A stretch of DNA of 64,000 bases from Trebouxia sp. TZW2008 (GCA_002118135.1 BDIU01000151.1:90747-154746), one strand, 5' to 3'; positions 20,101 through 33,154 are shown, counted from the stretch's first letter. Notes: generated by a model not told the origin, from the letters alone. Translations and numbers: made by a program.

Positions 20101-23100
20101 GATACCTATGGAGGTGTCAGCTGGGGCTGTGTCAAACTGCCCCAGGGCTGCTGCAGCCAGGGCTGTCCCCCAAGGGCCCCAGCCCTCAGTGGGGCCTGCT
20201 ATACCTGCCCTGCCTGCATTCTGCTGTGTGACCAACAAGGCATCCACTGCCGACGCCATGGCTGCTCCCTCTATACCTTCTGCTAACTGCAACAGGATTG
20301 AAAACAATTGTCAACGCTCTTGATGTTAGTGATACTGACAGCAGTAAGTGACCAGAAGGGCATCCACTGCTGACGCCATGACTGCTCCCTCTATGCCTTC
20401 TGCCAAGTGCAACAGGTGAAAAAGCGCCCTTGATGTATTGAGTATATTCTGTGTTCCTGTACTTTCGACAACCTGGTATGTTCCAGCTAGCCTGACATTG
20501 AGCTAGCAAGTGAGTAAACTGATGCTGCGATCATTTCAATGAAGGATGCTCTAGGTCTGAATTTCAGCTGCAACCTCGGTGCAATGTGTAACCGCAGGCA
20601 TGAGTGTCCACACAGAATTTTGGGTGCTCGACCTTGTGACAACTTTTGAAAATGGGGTTTCTGTTGACGCTCAGGTGACAGAATACGTACACACACAATG
20701 CAGAGCATGCAGACAACATGTACAATCAACCAAACAGTCAGTCAGTCAGTGAGCCAACCTGCCAAGCAACAATCAACACGGTTATGAAGTGCAGGGTGTA
20801 GCTGACACAGCAGGCTTCACGCATACATGCAAACGCAGAGCATGCAGACAAGACAAACCTGAGGCGTAGCAGGACTGGGCGCTCTGAGGGCAGGTTGCAT
20901 TTTGAGGGCTTCCTTGGCAGGGCTGAACGGGTCAACGGCCTGCTGCTGGCGGCTGCTGTGACGCAATACCGGGGGCTCAGGGGGTGGGAGGCAGCCAGAC
21001 CCCCCTGGGGCCTTGGGAGGGTCCACAGCCCCAGCGGCCCCCGGCTTCATGGCCAGTGCTATCGAGCTGCAAAGCATGTTATGGATCAGTACCAGCAAGC
21101 AGAATCGGTGTTGGGGTTGAGGGTTGCAGGCACCCACTGAAAGGCACAGGGGGTTCATAGCCTCAGTGCCTGCCTGCTTCATGGCCCAGGCTATTGAGCT
21201 GCAGAGCAATGTATGCGTCAGCACCGGAAATGAGCTCCCGCAAGCCCTGTCTATCTGGAAAGCTGCCACAGCCTCCATACACTATGAACCGGTATCGCAG
21301 TATGAGCTTGAGCATTGCAAACCAGCATGTGTCTGGCAGCAACACTTAGGAGCTTTGATGATGCATGACTTACTTGTATGCTTTGTCCAGGGCAGTGGAG
21401 AGGGCCAATTCCCGCAAGCCCCTTCTATCCAGGGCAGCTGCAACAGCCTCCACATCTTCTATGTGACTCATCATGCCCACTCGGCCTTGAAAGTCCTCCA
21501 CATACACTACTCCCCTTTGACCTGCCACACCCCACCTGAACAAGAAACAGACAGGTTGGCTGTGGGCACTGCCACTGATATGTCTGGTGTCATTGCGTGT
21601 TATGGCAAGTACACATGCTGAGTATTGCATGAGCATGTTGTAGCCTGTAGCCCTACAAACAGTGGTGGCAGTTCACAGAGAGCAACTAGCACAGAAAAAG
21701 CAGTGGAATGATCACAAGCCACAAAGGCGATACATCGGGATGACACATCAATGGGATGACCACAAAGCAATGAAGACATGCAAGGACCAAGAAGAGGTTC
21801 AGACCAGTAGAAGCGGTGGTGGCGGTCCATGCCCAGCGGGTTGCGCCGCACTGACAGCTTCTCCAGCTCCTTCTCGTAAGCTTCCTGCCGCCTGCAGCAT
21901 GACAAATCAGGGCCCTCAGCATTACAATGTGTCCTTGATGCCACAAATGCGTTTGCTTCAAAGAGTGTTGTGCTTGCTCACAAGTGATAATGCAGTCTGA
22001 CTGCAGTTATGCCTTCCCAGTTGTGTTGTACTTACAATGACTTGTCTCGCAAGTAATCTGACACTGCTGTATTACTGTGAATGCCTTGCATTCTGTGTGA
22101 AGCTGAAGTTGTGCAACTTGAAGTCAGGTGTCTGCATGTCTTTTGTGTATACTCAAGGTATACTCAAGTGCAAGAAGTAGCACTGGTAAACAAACAGTAC
22201 AGACGAAAGCCATGCCATCACCTGATCACACATGTTGACGGATCATGAGCAAAGAGGAATTTGGCCTTTCTGGCATGGCCCATCAGCATTGCATGCGTCG
22301 ATTGCTCATGGTCACATGTGGTGTTTGTCTTGCAATTGTGTATATTTACGCTTTGTTGATTGAAGTGATTGACAGGTGTTGCTTAAGTAAGTTTTGGACA
22401 TGCACCATCAGCACTGCGTGCTTAGGTTGCCTGCTGCCACAACCGTGCAGTAAACAAGATTACTAAGATGCAACTGAAAGGTCCTTGATCACAGCAAATG
22501 CTACCTCTGCAAGACTGTGCAAGCTTTCCTGGCACGTTTAATCAGCACTACGTGTCTATGTTGCCTGCTGCCTCAGCCATGCAGAGAACGAGATTGCTAT
22601 GAGTCAGGTCACAGGCCGTTGATCATACCAAGCTCTATCTCTGCTAGGCTGTGCAAGCTGGCATGCCATATGCGGGTGCTCTGAGGCAGATGACGACATA
22701 GATAATGTGTGAATTTGTCAGCACATGTGCTAGATGGTTGTGGCACAAATCTCGGCTGTATGTGATGCAGATGATAACACCTGTAGCTTCTAGAGGTCTG
22801 GCCTTCTGTGATGCATATGTGCAGGGTGAGCTGACCAGAGCCATCAAGGCATATCCCACCTGACTGACAGCTCCTCAGTGTCAACCTTCTCCCGCGTCTT
22901 GGCCTTTTCAGCTTCAGCAGCGGCGCGCCTCTCAGCATCCCGCGCTTTGCTTTTTCGGCGTGTCTCGGCCTGCCAGCGCGTGCGTAGCCCATCCAGCCGT
23001 TGCCTCTCAGCCGTTTGGGCTTGACGGAAAAGCAGTTGTGCTTTGCGGTCACCGGGATTGCCGCTGTACTCTTGCAGTTCTGGCGGCAGCTCCCAGTCTG

Positions 23101-26100
23101 GCTCCTCTTCTTCAGGCTCTTGCACACCCAAGCTGCCAGCTCGGCTGCTAGACCTGCACACAATTGAACAACGAATTTTCAGGCGTTCACTCAGGAGTTT
23201 TGCTGTTTCTTGAGTTGCAGAAGTGTACAGCATGCTTGCTGTCAATAAGCAAAGTGCACCAGCCAGATAGCCTCAACCAAGATACGTGCAGGCTGCCAGT
23301 TCAGCTGCTGAACCTGCATGTTTTTGGGATATTGCCGTGTAAAGGACTACTGATGATGCTAGTACATGCATCTTTGAACCATTCATGACTTTTGCCATCA
23401 CTGGGGAAACTTGTGCAGGTCAATGTTTGTATGCACAGCTGCCTAGGTGCTGTGCAAGACTGCAGCTGAGCATACCTCTCATCAAGGCCTGACAGCTGGG
23501 CCTCCAGAGGGGCGACCCCATCAGTGTCAAGGGGTCCAGAGGGACCAGCCTCGTCCTCCTCTTTCACTTTCTTTGAGCCCTCTTCCCGCCGAAGGCGCCG
23601 TTCCTCTTTCTCTTGTATCTCTAGCTCCTGCACAAAGCCCCTCGTCAATTGCTTTGCATTTATCGCTCAACGCTACTAGGGTGGATAGGACCAAGCCTAC
23701 ATGACATTGCTGGCCAAAGAGTCACCATGCAGAATTCATCCATGACTGTCCTGTACGCCTGCTCTAAACAGCAATGTGCATCAGCAATTGTTTGTCAGGG
23801 CAACAAACATGATAGTCTGCAGCAAGAAATGCAACTGCCGGTTGTCAGGCAAAATTTGGCCTTCAAGCAGCGTGACACCAAGCACAAAGTGACAGGAAAA
23901 GGGCCCAGCACGTGACAGTTATGACTACAGCACATGACACTTATGACTACAGCACATGACAATTATGACCATCTGCAATGCATTGGATATGCTGTGTATG
24001 ATCAGCTGAGCTTACCTTCAGTTTGCGCTTGTCCTCTGCAATGTCTTCCCTCATCTCCTTCTTCACCTCCTCTGCCCCATCCACCCTCTGGCTCAGGGCT
24101 TCCCTGAGTGCCTCTGTGTCTAGTGCCTCATCACATAAATACCTGAACGGGAAAATTGGCGTACTCAATGTTTGATCAGACGTGATTGCCTTGCACAACA
24201 GGGCAATCCCATGGATGTGTTGACAGGCACTCACATTGCACACATATCTGGATAGGCCACTTGCGCAATTAACATTTGCTGAGTGCCGACATTGCCGTAA
24301 CATACTGGAAAGCTGCAAAAAACAGCAATGCTACAAGTGTGTTGACTGAGCCATTGCGGGGCAGTGCACGTGGTAAAGGCACAATCAGCTTGTTCAAAGC
24401 AGCAAGAATAGTCTTTCTGCTACACATCACGACTCGAATTCCACTGCACTTCTTGCGTCCAATATTGACGTGAGCAAGGAAAGATGCTGCTGTGGTTTCA
24501 AGGCAGTGGCAGTCTGAGACGCCAGCACAGCCGCAGCAGAGTTAGCGGTGGGGCATGGTGGCAATGCTGCTTTGCACGCTGAGCCAATTTCAAATTCAAG
24601 CGGGGTTGGCTTCTCACCTGAGCAGGCTGAGATGCTGCTGTGGTTTCAAAGCAGTGGCAGTCTGAGATGCCAGCAAGGCAGCAGCAGCGCTGACTCTGCT
24701 GTTGACCAGGCAGTGGGATATGGTTGCAATGCTGCTTTGCACGCTGGGCCAATTCAAATTTCAAGCGGGATTGACTTCTCACCTGAGCAGGCTGAGATGC
24801 TGCTGGGGTTTCAACGCAGTGGCAGTCTGAGACGCCAGCAAGGCCGCAGCTGAGCTGACCCTGCTGTTGACCAAGCGATGTGGCATGGTTGCGATGCTGC
24901 GGGACAGCACATAGCGGCGCAAAATCTCAGGCCAGGTACCAGCAGTGTTGAGGACCGCCCATCGGTATTCAATGGGACTTGGTGACCCCTGCACGACAGC
25001 AGCAGCCTGATGGTGATATTGGCTGACTCAGCATGCTGCTGGGATTGGCTGATATTACAACGCAACAAGCAGAATTTCTTTCTACGCAATATCAACGACC
25101 ATGCACAGATGTGCAGCAGAAATGGCAGACACCCAAGATGCAGTCACTGACTATGTTGCAGGTAGAATGCAACAGTGCTTTGAACGAGTCAAATAGCAAA
25201 GTGCAGAGGCTTGATGACAGAAATGATGCGTACTTGCTGCCATAGCACGATCAAAGCTGTGCCTGCAAGCGATCTATATGGTTTGCATGACAAGAGGGGA
25301 CTACATGAGGAATGCCAGGGGCTGCTTAGCATGCACAATGCTCACATGGACAAATGCAAAGATTACTGCAAAGGCAGAGGCACTAACAGATGACAATGGA
25401 ACAAACCTGCAGCAGGAACTGCAACAAGCCCCTGTACAGCTCAAAAAGCCCTTCATTGGCTGCAGCCACTTCTTCTTCACCGCTGCTGAGACCATTGGCA
25501 ACACCGCTGGGAGCTGTGCTGCTGACAACAGGGCCATTTGGTACTGGACCTGCTGCAGCCGTCCCATTGGGCACTGCAGCTGTTGCCGGCGCCCTACCAG
25601 AGGCGCCCACAGCGGCAGAGCGGGCGGCCCCAGTTGTGGCGCGGAGGGCAGCAGGGTCCAGGAGGGTGTCTGGGGGTATGGCGGGGTGGAGGAAGGATGC
25701 CAGCTCTTGGAATGCGATGGGCTTGATGGCTAGCACATTGGTGAATTGTGTGAGGAAATCAGCCACATATAGCATGGAAGCGACGTGGTCTGACTGCTTG
25801 ACTGATTGCAAAGGAGGGATTGGCACATCAAAGCGGCCTGCATTGCAAACGAGCAGAGTCAGCATGGTCAGGAATATGCATGATGGGATCGATCACCCTT
25901 ATTGAGTAAAGAACAGCAACTGCAGATTATAGACGGGATGTTCAGCAAAGCATCTTGATTTGATACGACTGGTGAGTGAACAGCTGCAGCATGATGTTCA
26001 CAGCTATGCACTGGCAAACTCAAAGCTGTGTCTGCTCCTTCTGCAACCCTCAGCAAGCAGCTGCAGTTCAACAGCGCAACCTGCCCATCACGCTGGACAG

Positions 26101-29100
26101 CACCAGACTGTCACTAAAGGTGCCTTGACTTGAACACCATCTGAAAAGTACTGACTGGCAGATCCAGAGCTGCAGCTGCCTCTTCTGTGCTGCTCAGCAA
26201 CAAGTTCCAGCTCGTCATTGGCGCACTTCTTAGCATGCAGGACCTGAGTGACGTGTCAACAATACAGTCACAGCTACTCACTGGCAGATCCAGAGCTGTA
26301 ACCACTCCTTCTGCGCTGCTCAGCCACCAACTCCAAATCGTCAATGGGATACTTCTTGGCTTGAACTGCCTCGAGGCGCCTCCTGTCACGCTCCTCCCTT
26401 TCAATGGCCCTCACCTTGTCTCTCTCGTCCCTCTCACGGTTCCGCCTGCTGTTGCTGTCAGCCCGGTTGTACTCCCTGCACAAATCACAAAGCATACCGG
26501 TGTGCTTGTTTCTATTCTGATGGCTGTTATGGTCAAATGAGTCCACTGCCCACACAGCTACAGGCCTGTGAAGGCGCTTCTGCTCAGCTTGTGGGTGGTC
26601 CAAGAAGCAATGAGGCATGCATGTGCTTGAGTCTTGCTCAGTAGACATTGCGCAGACAACATGTTGCGTTCAGTTGCACATTCCTTACGACTGGGCTCTT
26701 ACATGACTTTACATGGCCTTATATGCATGACGCAGAGCAAGCAATGTTGAGTCCGCAATGGGGATGCAGCAATGTGCACCTGTTGAGAGCCTTGTCAGCA
26801 TCAGCAGCTGCCTTCTCGGCAGCTGCCAGGCTGGCTCTTGTAGCTTCCAGCTCTTCTTGAGCCTCCTGCAGCTTCGCACGTGCACTCTCTGTCTCCTTGA
26901 AGCCGTCAGACATGGTACTGTTGCGCTTTAGGGTCTGCTCACGCATCCACTCATCCTGCAGTGCAATGCAGCATAGGCAAATTAGTTGCAAATAACAGCT
27001 CACCAACCGGTGTTGTTTTGCAAGAGGCAAACAGATTCTGAGCAGCCAAGGAACAGGATTGCATGTTTGCGTCCATGTTGACAATACCTGCCGGCCTGCC
27101 TACCTGCCTACTCGCCAGCCATGCAGCCAGAAGGCAAAGATGCAATGAAAGCTGCGTCTCTACAGCGTAGCTGCTGTCCTACTGACAGACAGGCAAGCAA
27201 TCAGGCAGGCAGAGCCAATTGGATAAATAAACAGGGTTTGTCAAGATACCTACGACTGGACCTTGAGCTCAGCAAGATGCCTCTATAGTCTCACAGCTAC
27301 ACTCAAGACAGACAAGCAGGCAATCACAGGGCACAGTTTATGGACACACAGTATACCTCCTTGCACTGCAGCTGGAGCTCAAGCTGGGCAAGATGCCTCT
27401 TGCATTCACACTCAAGACAGGCAAGCAGGCAATCAGAGGTCACAGATTATGGGTACACAGTATACCTTCTTGCACTGCAGCTGAAGCTCAAGCTGGGCAA
27501 GATGCCTCTTGCGTCTACACTCAAGACAGACAAGCAAGCAAACAGCGGGCACAGATTATGGGTACACAGTATACCTTCTTGCACTGCAGCTGAAGCTCAA
27601 GCTGGGCAAGGTGCTTGCGGTGGGAGGCTAGGTCCTTCTTGTTGGCGGGGTCTCCTCTGTACTCTGCCTCCCCATCCCCCACCCGGAAGTCAGGCATCTC
27701 AGCTGCATGACACCAAATGTCTCAACAACTACACATCAATTGATGAATGCAGTTTTGACGTCTAACAAGCCAGCAGGGTCACACCTAGACAACGTCAATG
27801 CAGCATGTGCATGACATGCGTCTTCACATGTGTTGATTGTGCAAGCAGGAAAAACTTTTGGCTTGCTGACAAATTTCAGAAGGCATGTTGCAAGCATTGT
27901 AAACCCAGGTGTCCTGGCTGCAGCATAGCATCAGGCTGAGACATTCAGCATAGATACCAAGATGTGCTGTTGCCGTGACATTGCATTACTTAAGCAAGCT
28001 GCGTTTTGCTCACCCATCTCTCCGTCTGTGAGCCCAGCGCGTCGCTTCAAGGGGCTCTTGTTTCGAGCTTCAGCCTGGGACACCTGCTCCATCAAGCTGT
28101 CCACATCTGCCTCAGCCTGCAACCAGATCACTTCCTCTGAGCCTTTGCTTTTGAGCCAGTTATTCAGCAACGAAAAGCCATTTCCTTCACAACTGTCTGA
28201 CATGTTTGCAGACCTTGATTCATTTGGTCATCACACACAAAGTCTCACAGAATGCGCTCATCGGCATAGCACTAAGTTTCAACGTGCCCAATGTGCACAC
28301 AGAGAGTGCAAGTCGGGCTGGCATGCAATCTCTGCCATGGGCAGTCAGACAACAGCACCACAGCATGCAGTGCTGAAGCATCCATGCAAAGGCCACTAAC
28401 TCCTCTGCACACAGCACTCATCAAGAGCCTCACATACATGGCAAAGATTTTGTACCTGCTCAATCTTGCGCATGAGGTCGCCAACAGCCTGGCGTGCCGC
28501 GTCTGCCACCACCTCAGCTCGTGCAATGTCGTCATCCCTCAGGCTGGCTCTGCTGCCTAGGTCTGAACCAGCACTGCCCTCCCTGCTGCCAAACAGCCCG
28601 CATCAAAGCATGGACACTCACGCTGATACTGTTATTGACATATTGATACTGACCGCTGTTAGCGTGCGCAATCCCCAGTGCCTGCTGCGCTGCCCAAGTG
28701 ATCTGTGAGAGTTCTGCGTAATAATGCTGAGCATGCAGCGCTCACAAGTCCTGTCCGGCTGCCCAAATGGCCCCAGGCATCAAGTGATTTGTATTGGCAT
28801 TGTCAGCATACAAAATGCATGAGGGAGATTAGGCTGCCCAACAGCCTTTGTTCATACGCATCTAACACTGCAACTATTAGCGTGTAAGGCAGGGTCTAAA
28901 GCGGCTGCCAAGCAGGCGTCATGCATATGCATTGTCATCTACCTGCATGGCACCTGTCAGCATCAAAATGGCTCAATGACCCACTTTGTTGCTCACTAGC
29001 TTCTATCCAATATCTCGTATTGCATTGGGCGAATCACTGTGGGCTTTGTGACCAATAAGTCCATCACAGCTGTTCACCTTAACTTGGGCTGGTACGGTCA

Positions 29101-32100
29101 ACGCATACCTGTAAGAGCCCCTGTGGTCCAGGCTAATCACATACAGTGGTGATGAGTGCAGGCATGCACCACTTTGTTATAGCTGTTACATCTTGCAAGG
29201 TGTAAGCATACCTGTAAGAGTCCCTGTGGTCCAGGCCACGTCCAAATTGCCCCCGGCTGCCCTTGGGGGTGTTGTGTGGCACTGGCCCCACATTGCCTGC
29301 AAGTGCCCTCAGGGCATATACGCCCTTTCGCACCCTCACAAACGCTGCATCATTGGACAAAGCCTGCACAGACAGCAGATCCACCTTACAAGACACATCC
29401 TTACAAACGCTGCACTGTTGGACAAAGCCTGCACAGACAATAAAAGCAGGCAGTGAGCCAAATCTGACATGTATTTGGGTACAAACTGCAGCCATAGCAG
29501 CATATGCAAACGTTGTACGCTGCTATCTTCATGGCTGCTTCTGATTTTGTGCAGCTGCAGCCCTTGGCAGCATGCAGCCAATGTAAAGAGAAACAGTTTT
29601 ATGCAGAGATGGCTGTATTACAGCCCGTGTCCAAAACAGGATAACGCAGTCTCCTGTCATGTTCGACATGACTGCTGAGAGCAAAGCTTAGACAGGTGCT
29701 GGCGCACAACTGGTGTGAAATCTGTGCCGAGATGGCAAAGTGCAGATGCACATATGAGCATATAGGAATTGGCAAATTGAGACCGTCTGATAACAGACTT
29801 GACATGGCGAAGCCTGTCTTGAAGGAGCCATCCGAGAAATCGGTGAGTAACCAATTGCAGAATGTGTTTCCCTCTTGACAACAGCAGAGAGTGATGGCTG
29901 ACAGCTACAGAATGCATTCAGCTCCCAGCATGCCAGACATAGAGGACCTGCAAACTGCAAGATGCTTTTACCTCCCAGCAATGAATGATGGCTGACGAAC
30001 TGCAAAATGCGTTTGGCTCCCAACTTCAGCATAGATTCACAACTTACAAACTGCAGAATACGCTTGGCTCCGGGCTCCCACTCTTTGAGGCCGCGCTCCT
30101 GTGACACAGCCATGATGTCACCCAGTGACATGCCATCCACTCCCGCATCTTTCAGCACTTGTAATGACACGGCCTTGTTGGTGCCTGGCCGGAAGCGCTC
30201 CTCTTCTTCCTGCAATCCGTATACACATGATCATGATCACGCGACCAACATACACATGATCATGCAACCAACGTACACATGAGCAAGACCATGCAAGCTA
30301 GGTGCAAGATTTCTTCAGCAATTGCAACAACACTGCCTTGTGGCTGTCTGGCTGCAAACCTTCTTCTTCCTCCAGCGCCAAATACACACGTGATTGTGAT
30401 CATGCAAGCTGGGCATGGCGTGGTCATCATCATGTTTGTACAGGACACTATGGGAGTGCAGTCATGCAAGCTGTGCACACATGACCCTGCGCATTTGCAA
30501 CCTTCTTGGTGTCTGTCCAAACATGGCAAAGGGCACAAAGTGCACATTTCTAAGTTTCTAAAGCCATCTTCAGGCAGACTGAGTCGTTGTGATGCTGTGT
30601 CTCATGGTCAACCCCCAATCAGTATCTCTTCAGTGTGACAAGCTTGCAGGCTGCAAGTCTGTCATTGTCTTGAAAGCTGAGCATTGTTTGACCCAAACAC
30701 ACCGCAATGCATGCCATGCACAACTCAAGACCCCCCTCCCGCCCTTCCCACCCCCACCTTCCCTGCCCCTCGCCCCCCCTTCTTTTGGAGTCTATGAGTA
30801 AGCCTTTTACATCACATGATTTTCCGCATGATTTTCCGCTGGTCAACTTTCTTTTCCTTTGTCTTCCTGCTCACCTCCAAGGTTCTGATGCCATCTTCAG
30901 GCAGGCTTGAGCCGTTGTGATGCTGTGTCTCATCATCATGGCCAAAATGGTATCTCTCCACAGCCTCATCATCATCATCTTCATCGTCAAAGACCCACTC
31001 CTCTGAGTTGTAGGCCCCCCGGGCATAGGGGGGGTTGCTGGCCCTCTTGCTGAAAGGGGGAGGGTCACTGTCAATTTCTAGCTTCATACGCTTCTCTGGC
31101 CTAGGTGCTGCACTCCCTGCAGATTGCAAACGATGCACATCAATTGAAAGCTTTGCAGCTCAGCGCATGTTGCCAAGTGGCAAAGCTGACATGTCATTCT
31201 GCGTTTTGGTCCTTTGCAGCAACACTCTGCGTTCTGTTCTTTCTCAGGTCTATTGTCCTTCACTTGTGCATGTAAGCGTGAGAGGTGCAGATGGTCTGCA
31301 CAATGTTCGTCAAGCTTTTCCATAAAAGGGACACTCATGTGACTTCAGCTGCAGAGCACGGCAGTAACTTGGCCATGTGATTGACCTGTTGTACATGCTG
31401 TGCCGTGCACAAGTCTCAGCTGCAGTCTTGCAAGGCGCATAAGCAGCCATCCGTGTTTTGCGCTGGTGTAAACATGATGTGGTCGCGCTGCTGCTGTCCT
31501 GCAGCTGTATGCTGAAGAGCCTATCTACAAAGTCCCTTGCTGATCGGGTCAAATTTTAGCAGTTCGACCTGAACAGCCTGTCAGAACAGCTGTCAGAGAC
31601 CTGAGCTCCACAATCCTGCTGCAGCTTGGTGACGTTCTGTGGCTTCACACTTCCAGTCCAGCGTTGTGCTCAAGGACATGCCCCAGCAGTGTTGCAGACA
31701 ACTGCCAGGTATGACAGTCTGAAATGCTGAGATGTACATTTGCCGCTGCATCATTACATGTTGACATCATTCAAGTATCACAGCAGCCATCAGAATTGTC
31801 TGAGATGCTGATTGCAAGAGAATGTGCATAAAGATGTGCATGACAACACAATCAGATGCTGAACGGCAGCGAGACTGACTTGCAGAAGTTGTGCGTGGTT
31901 ACCCATCCAGATGCTTGTGGGCATGAAGACTCACTTGCAGAACGCTTCCCCTTTGTGGGAATGGGCACTGGGGGCGGAGGGGGGGCTGCCAGCCAATCCA
32001 GCACATCCTGAGGCACCTCAGATGGCAGATTATAGCGCTGCTGGACTTCTGGCCGTGCTACCCATACCATACCGCCAACCACCTCCTGCTGCTCAGCCAC

Positions 32101-32698
32101 CTACAGCAGGGATCACTCGCTTGATCAGTACAACAGAGCTGGTTAGGTCATGCTGTAAACGGTTGGGCCGGCAAAGACGGGTGCTACGAAGGTGTGACAG
32201 GGGCTTACTTCTTGCAACCAGGCTTTGACCACAACTTTAGAGACAGAATGCTTGCTTCCCGGCTCGTAGGCTCGTTTGCCGTACGGGTTAAACTTCTCCT
32301 GTATGGTGTTGACCAGCTCGTCCACCCGCAAGGGACTGTGGTGCACAATGTGGATTGCATCATCTCCCACATCGGGCGGAAACTGCAACGCAAGCAGCTC
32401 CCAGAGTCACAGACTGCATGCGTCGCAGCGTTTGCAAGCTGATGTGAGCTGAGCTGACCTTCTCGGCAAGGGACTTGTTTTTGTCCTCCTCCTTCGCTGC
32501 CTCAGCAAATGTTAAGCCGGTTTTGCCAGTTACAGTCGCCCACTTTTTACAGCGGTATAGCTTGTGGAGCTCGGTATATCTCTGAAAGTCGCTGACTATT
32601 TCCCCAGTTGTCTGCAAAACGAAGACTTGCTCGTCGGGCCGAAAGCTGAGCGGAGTCGCTGTGCTGAGGAGATGCGGTTTGCCGTCCAAAAGTGGCAT
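17121..32698 (-). CDS. WAC / HARE-HTH / DDT / WHIM chromatin-remodelling subunit, 25 exons
   Basis: Likely partner of an ISWI ATPase (ACF1/BAZ or plant DDT-domain class), acting on nucleosome spacing. Minus-strand exons: 32459-32698, 32209-32382, 31935-32100, 30875-31116, 30048-30209, 29212-29363, 28456-28552, 28014-28116, 27575-27702, 26780-26955, 26282-26475, 25407-25837, 24783-24988, 24016-24142, 23476-23627, 22860-23153, 21805-21891, 21374-21535, 20859-21066, 20106-20286, 19305-19424, 18930-19042, 18654-18797, 18285-18417, 17121-17314. The total is 4,386 nt, 1,461 residues. Residues 1-80 are a WAC domain (MPLLDGKPHLLS, GEIVSDFQRY, VTGKTGLTF). An acidic stretch is followed by HARE-HTH (about 275-345: LKDAGVDGMSLGDIM, FVRVRKGVYAL), coiled coil, KKYPIDDLELV, DDT (about 612-755), and WHIM blocks (TWPEILRRY; RNPLGMDRHHRFYWW). 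A Cys-rich CXXC-like motif (DRCGYCHTCLNPHLKKPCK) lies near residue 1285. The start at 32698 matches the usual WAC N-terminus. The exon 18654-18797 borders are least certain. Confidence 0.9.
17590..18330 (-). repeat. Donor-side exon echo ladder in the last intron of the DDT gene
   Basis: On the plus strand the block CACCAGCAG(C/G)A..GCCTC.CAGGGG(T)(T/C)CAG recurs near 17600, 17735, 17880, 18015, 18140 and 18285, about 125-150 bp apart. The 18285 copy is the true end of the penultimate exon (EPLGGTAAG with donor GTGAG). The others are exon tail plus intron head, with the donor GT kept in several. Confidence 0.85.
19740..19860. mobile_element. Dispersed repeat pair, copy 1, in a DDT-gene intron
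   Basis: CACTGCATTCTGACTGCAGT then ACCTCTGAGTAAGGACAATT and a GGGAACCAAAGCA block. A clear copy in the same order and orientation lies at 41585-41705 in an intron of the PHD gene. Probably a non-autonomous transposon; no ends defined. Confidence 0.6.
19955..20425 (-). repeat. Exon echoes on both sides of DDT-gene exon 20106-20286
   Basis: Acceptor side: 20343-20420 repeats the exon head (LAEGIEGAAMASAVDA) in decayed form. Donor side: 19960-20060 repeats the exon tail, where SWTPWGAALGAAALVP echoes GWGPWGTALAAAALGQ. The functional exon is in the middle and keeps phase with both neighbours. Confidence 0.75.
24480..24900 (-). repeat. Donor-side exon echo ladder after DDT-gene exon 24783-24988
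   Basis: Three blocks share GAGATGCTGCTG(T/G)GGTTTCAA, then CAGTGGCAGTCTGAGA(T/C)GCC and downstream intron sequence (CACGCTG(A/G)GCCAATT). They begin near 24480, 24615 and 24783 on the plus strand. The last is the functional exon end (QQHLSLLR). Confidence 0.85.
26150..26345 (-). repeat. Donor-side exon echo after DDT-gene exon 26282-26475
   Basis: ACTGGCAGATCCAGAGCTG occurs at 26154 and 26280. The 26282 site is used (SGYSSGSA, donor GTGAGT). The second block also repeats the CAGCA.C.A(G/C)TCCA segment from the exon body. Confidence 0.7.
27260..27625 (-). repeat. Donor-side exon echo ladder after DDT-gene exon 27575-27702
   Basis: Blocks with ACACAGTATACC(T/C)TT or a close variant, GCACTGCAGCTG.AGCTCAAGC and CTCAAGACAG.CAAGCA(G/A)GCAA recur near 27260 (partial), 27350, 27464 and 27570. 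The period is about 107-114 bp. The last is the real exon end (HLAQLELQLQCKK with donor GTATAC); the others are exon tail plus intron head. Confidence 0.9.
29095..29450 (-). repeat. Echoes flanking DDT-gene exon 29212-29363 (HARE-HTH part 2)
   Basis: Donor side: CGCATACCTGTAAGAGCCCC at 29104 echoes GCATACCTGTAAGAGTCCC at 29206. Acceptor side: AACGCTGCA.(C/T)ATTGGACAAAGCCTGC at 29341 (real) is echoed at 29405-29432. Confidence 0.75.
29825..30090 (-). repeat. Donor-side exon echo ladder after DDT-gene exon 30048-30209
   Basis: Five blocks resembling ACAAACTGCAGAATACGCTTGG occur near 29835, 29900, 29945, 29995 and 30045 on the plus strand, the first three more decayed. Only the last adjoins the exon (EPGAKRILQF). 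An acceptor-side echo of the same exon (TTGTGGCTGTCTGGCTGC, CTTCTTCTTCC) lies at 30310-30375. Confidence 0.7.
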
Positions 32699-33150
32699 AT
32701 TTGCCCTCAGCCTAGCCTCACGGGTAGGGGCTCTGCAGGTTGCCTCCAAGTGCTGAAGACTGACAGATCATATTCCGTAAACTATCAATAACACCGTGCG
32801 GGTGTTGGTTGCGGATCGCCGAAGGATGCGCGAGTCCGCAATTGAAGCCTCCGGCGCGTAACCAGCGCAAAGTTCATCCGTACTTTGGAGCCGCACTGAG
32901 CTTTGGTAGTCAATTAGTCGGGGCGAGTTGCGTGAGCTCTGAGTGCAATTTGCATCACTCACGTGGGAGTTGAGCTGAGCTCGATTTGAGAGTCACTTCA
33001 GAATCCCTCGTGCTGTGCAGCCTCTGTTGCTGAATTGCTGTGTAGACGTCAACATCTTGAATGTTGAGCCAGATCAAGACATCATTTTGCTGTGCAGATG
33101 CTGCATTGTCACCCCTTGTCCTGTGTCCATCTCAATTTGAACTTGCCTGA
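32699..33150. other. Upstream region of the DDT gene
   Basis: The 5' leader and promoter of the minus-strand DDT gene should lie here. The 32740-32960 part is richer in CpG than the introns. No named element is visible. Confidence 0.4.
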
Positions 33151-33154
33151 TCAA

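Noticed and set aside
22609..23163. Long minus-strand ORF (184 codons) overlapping a DDT-gene exon
   Set aside because: It is a shifted frame of the real exon 22860-23153; the conserved coiled-coil frame is the other one.
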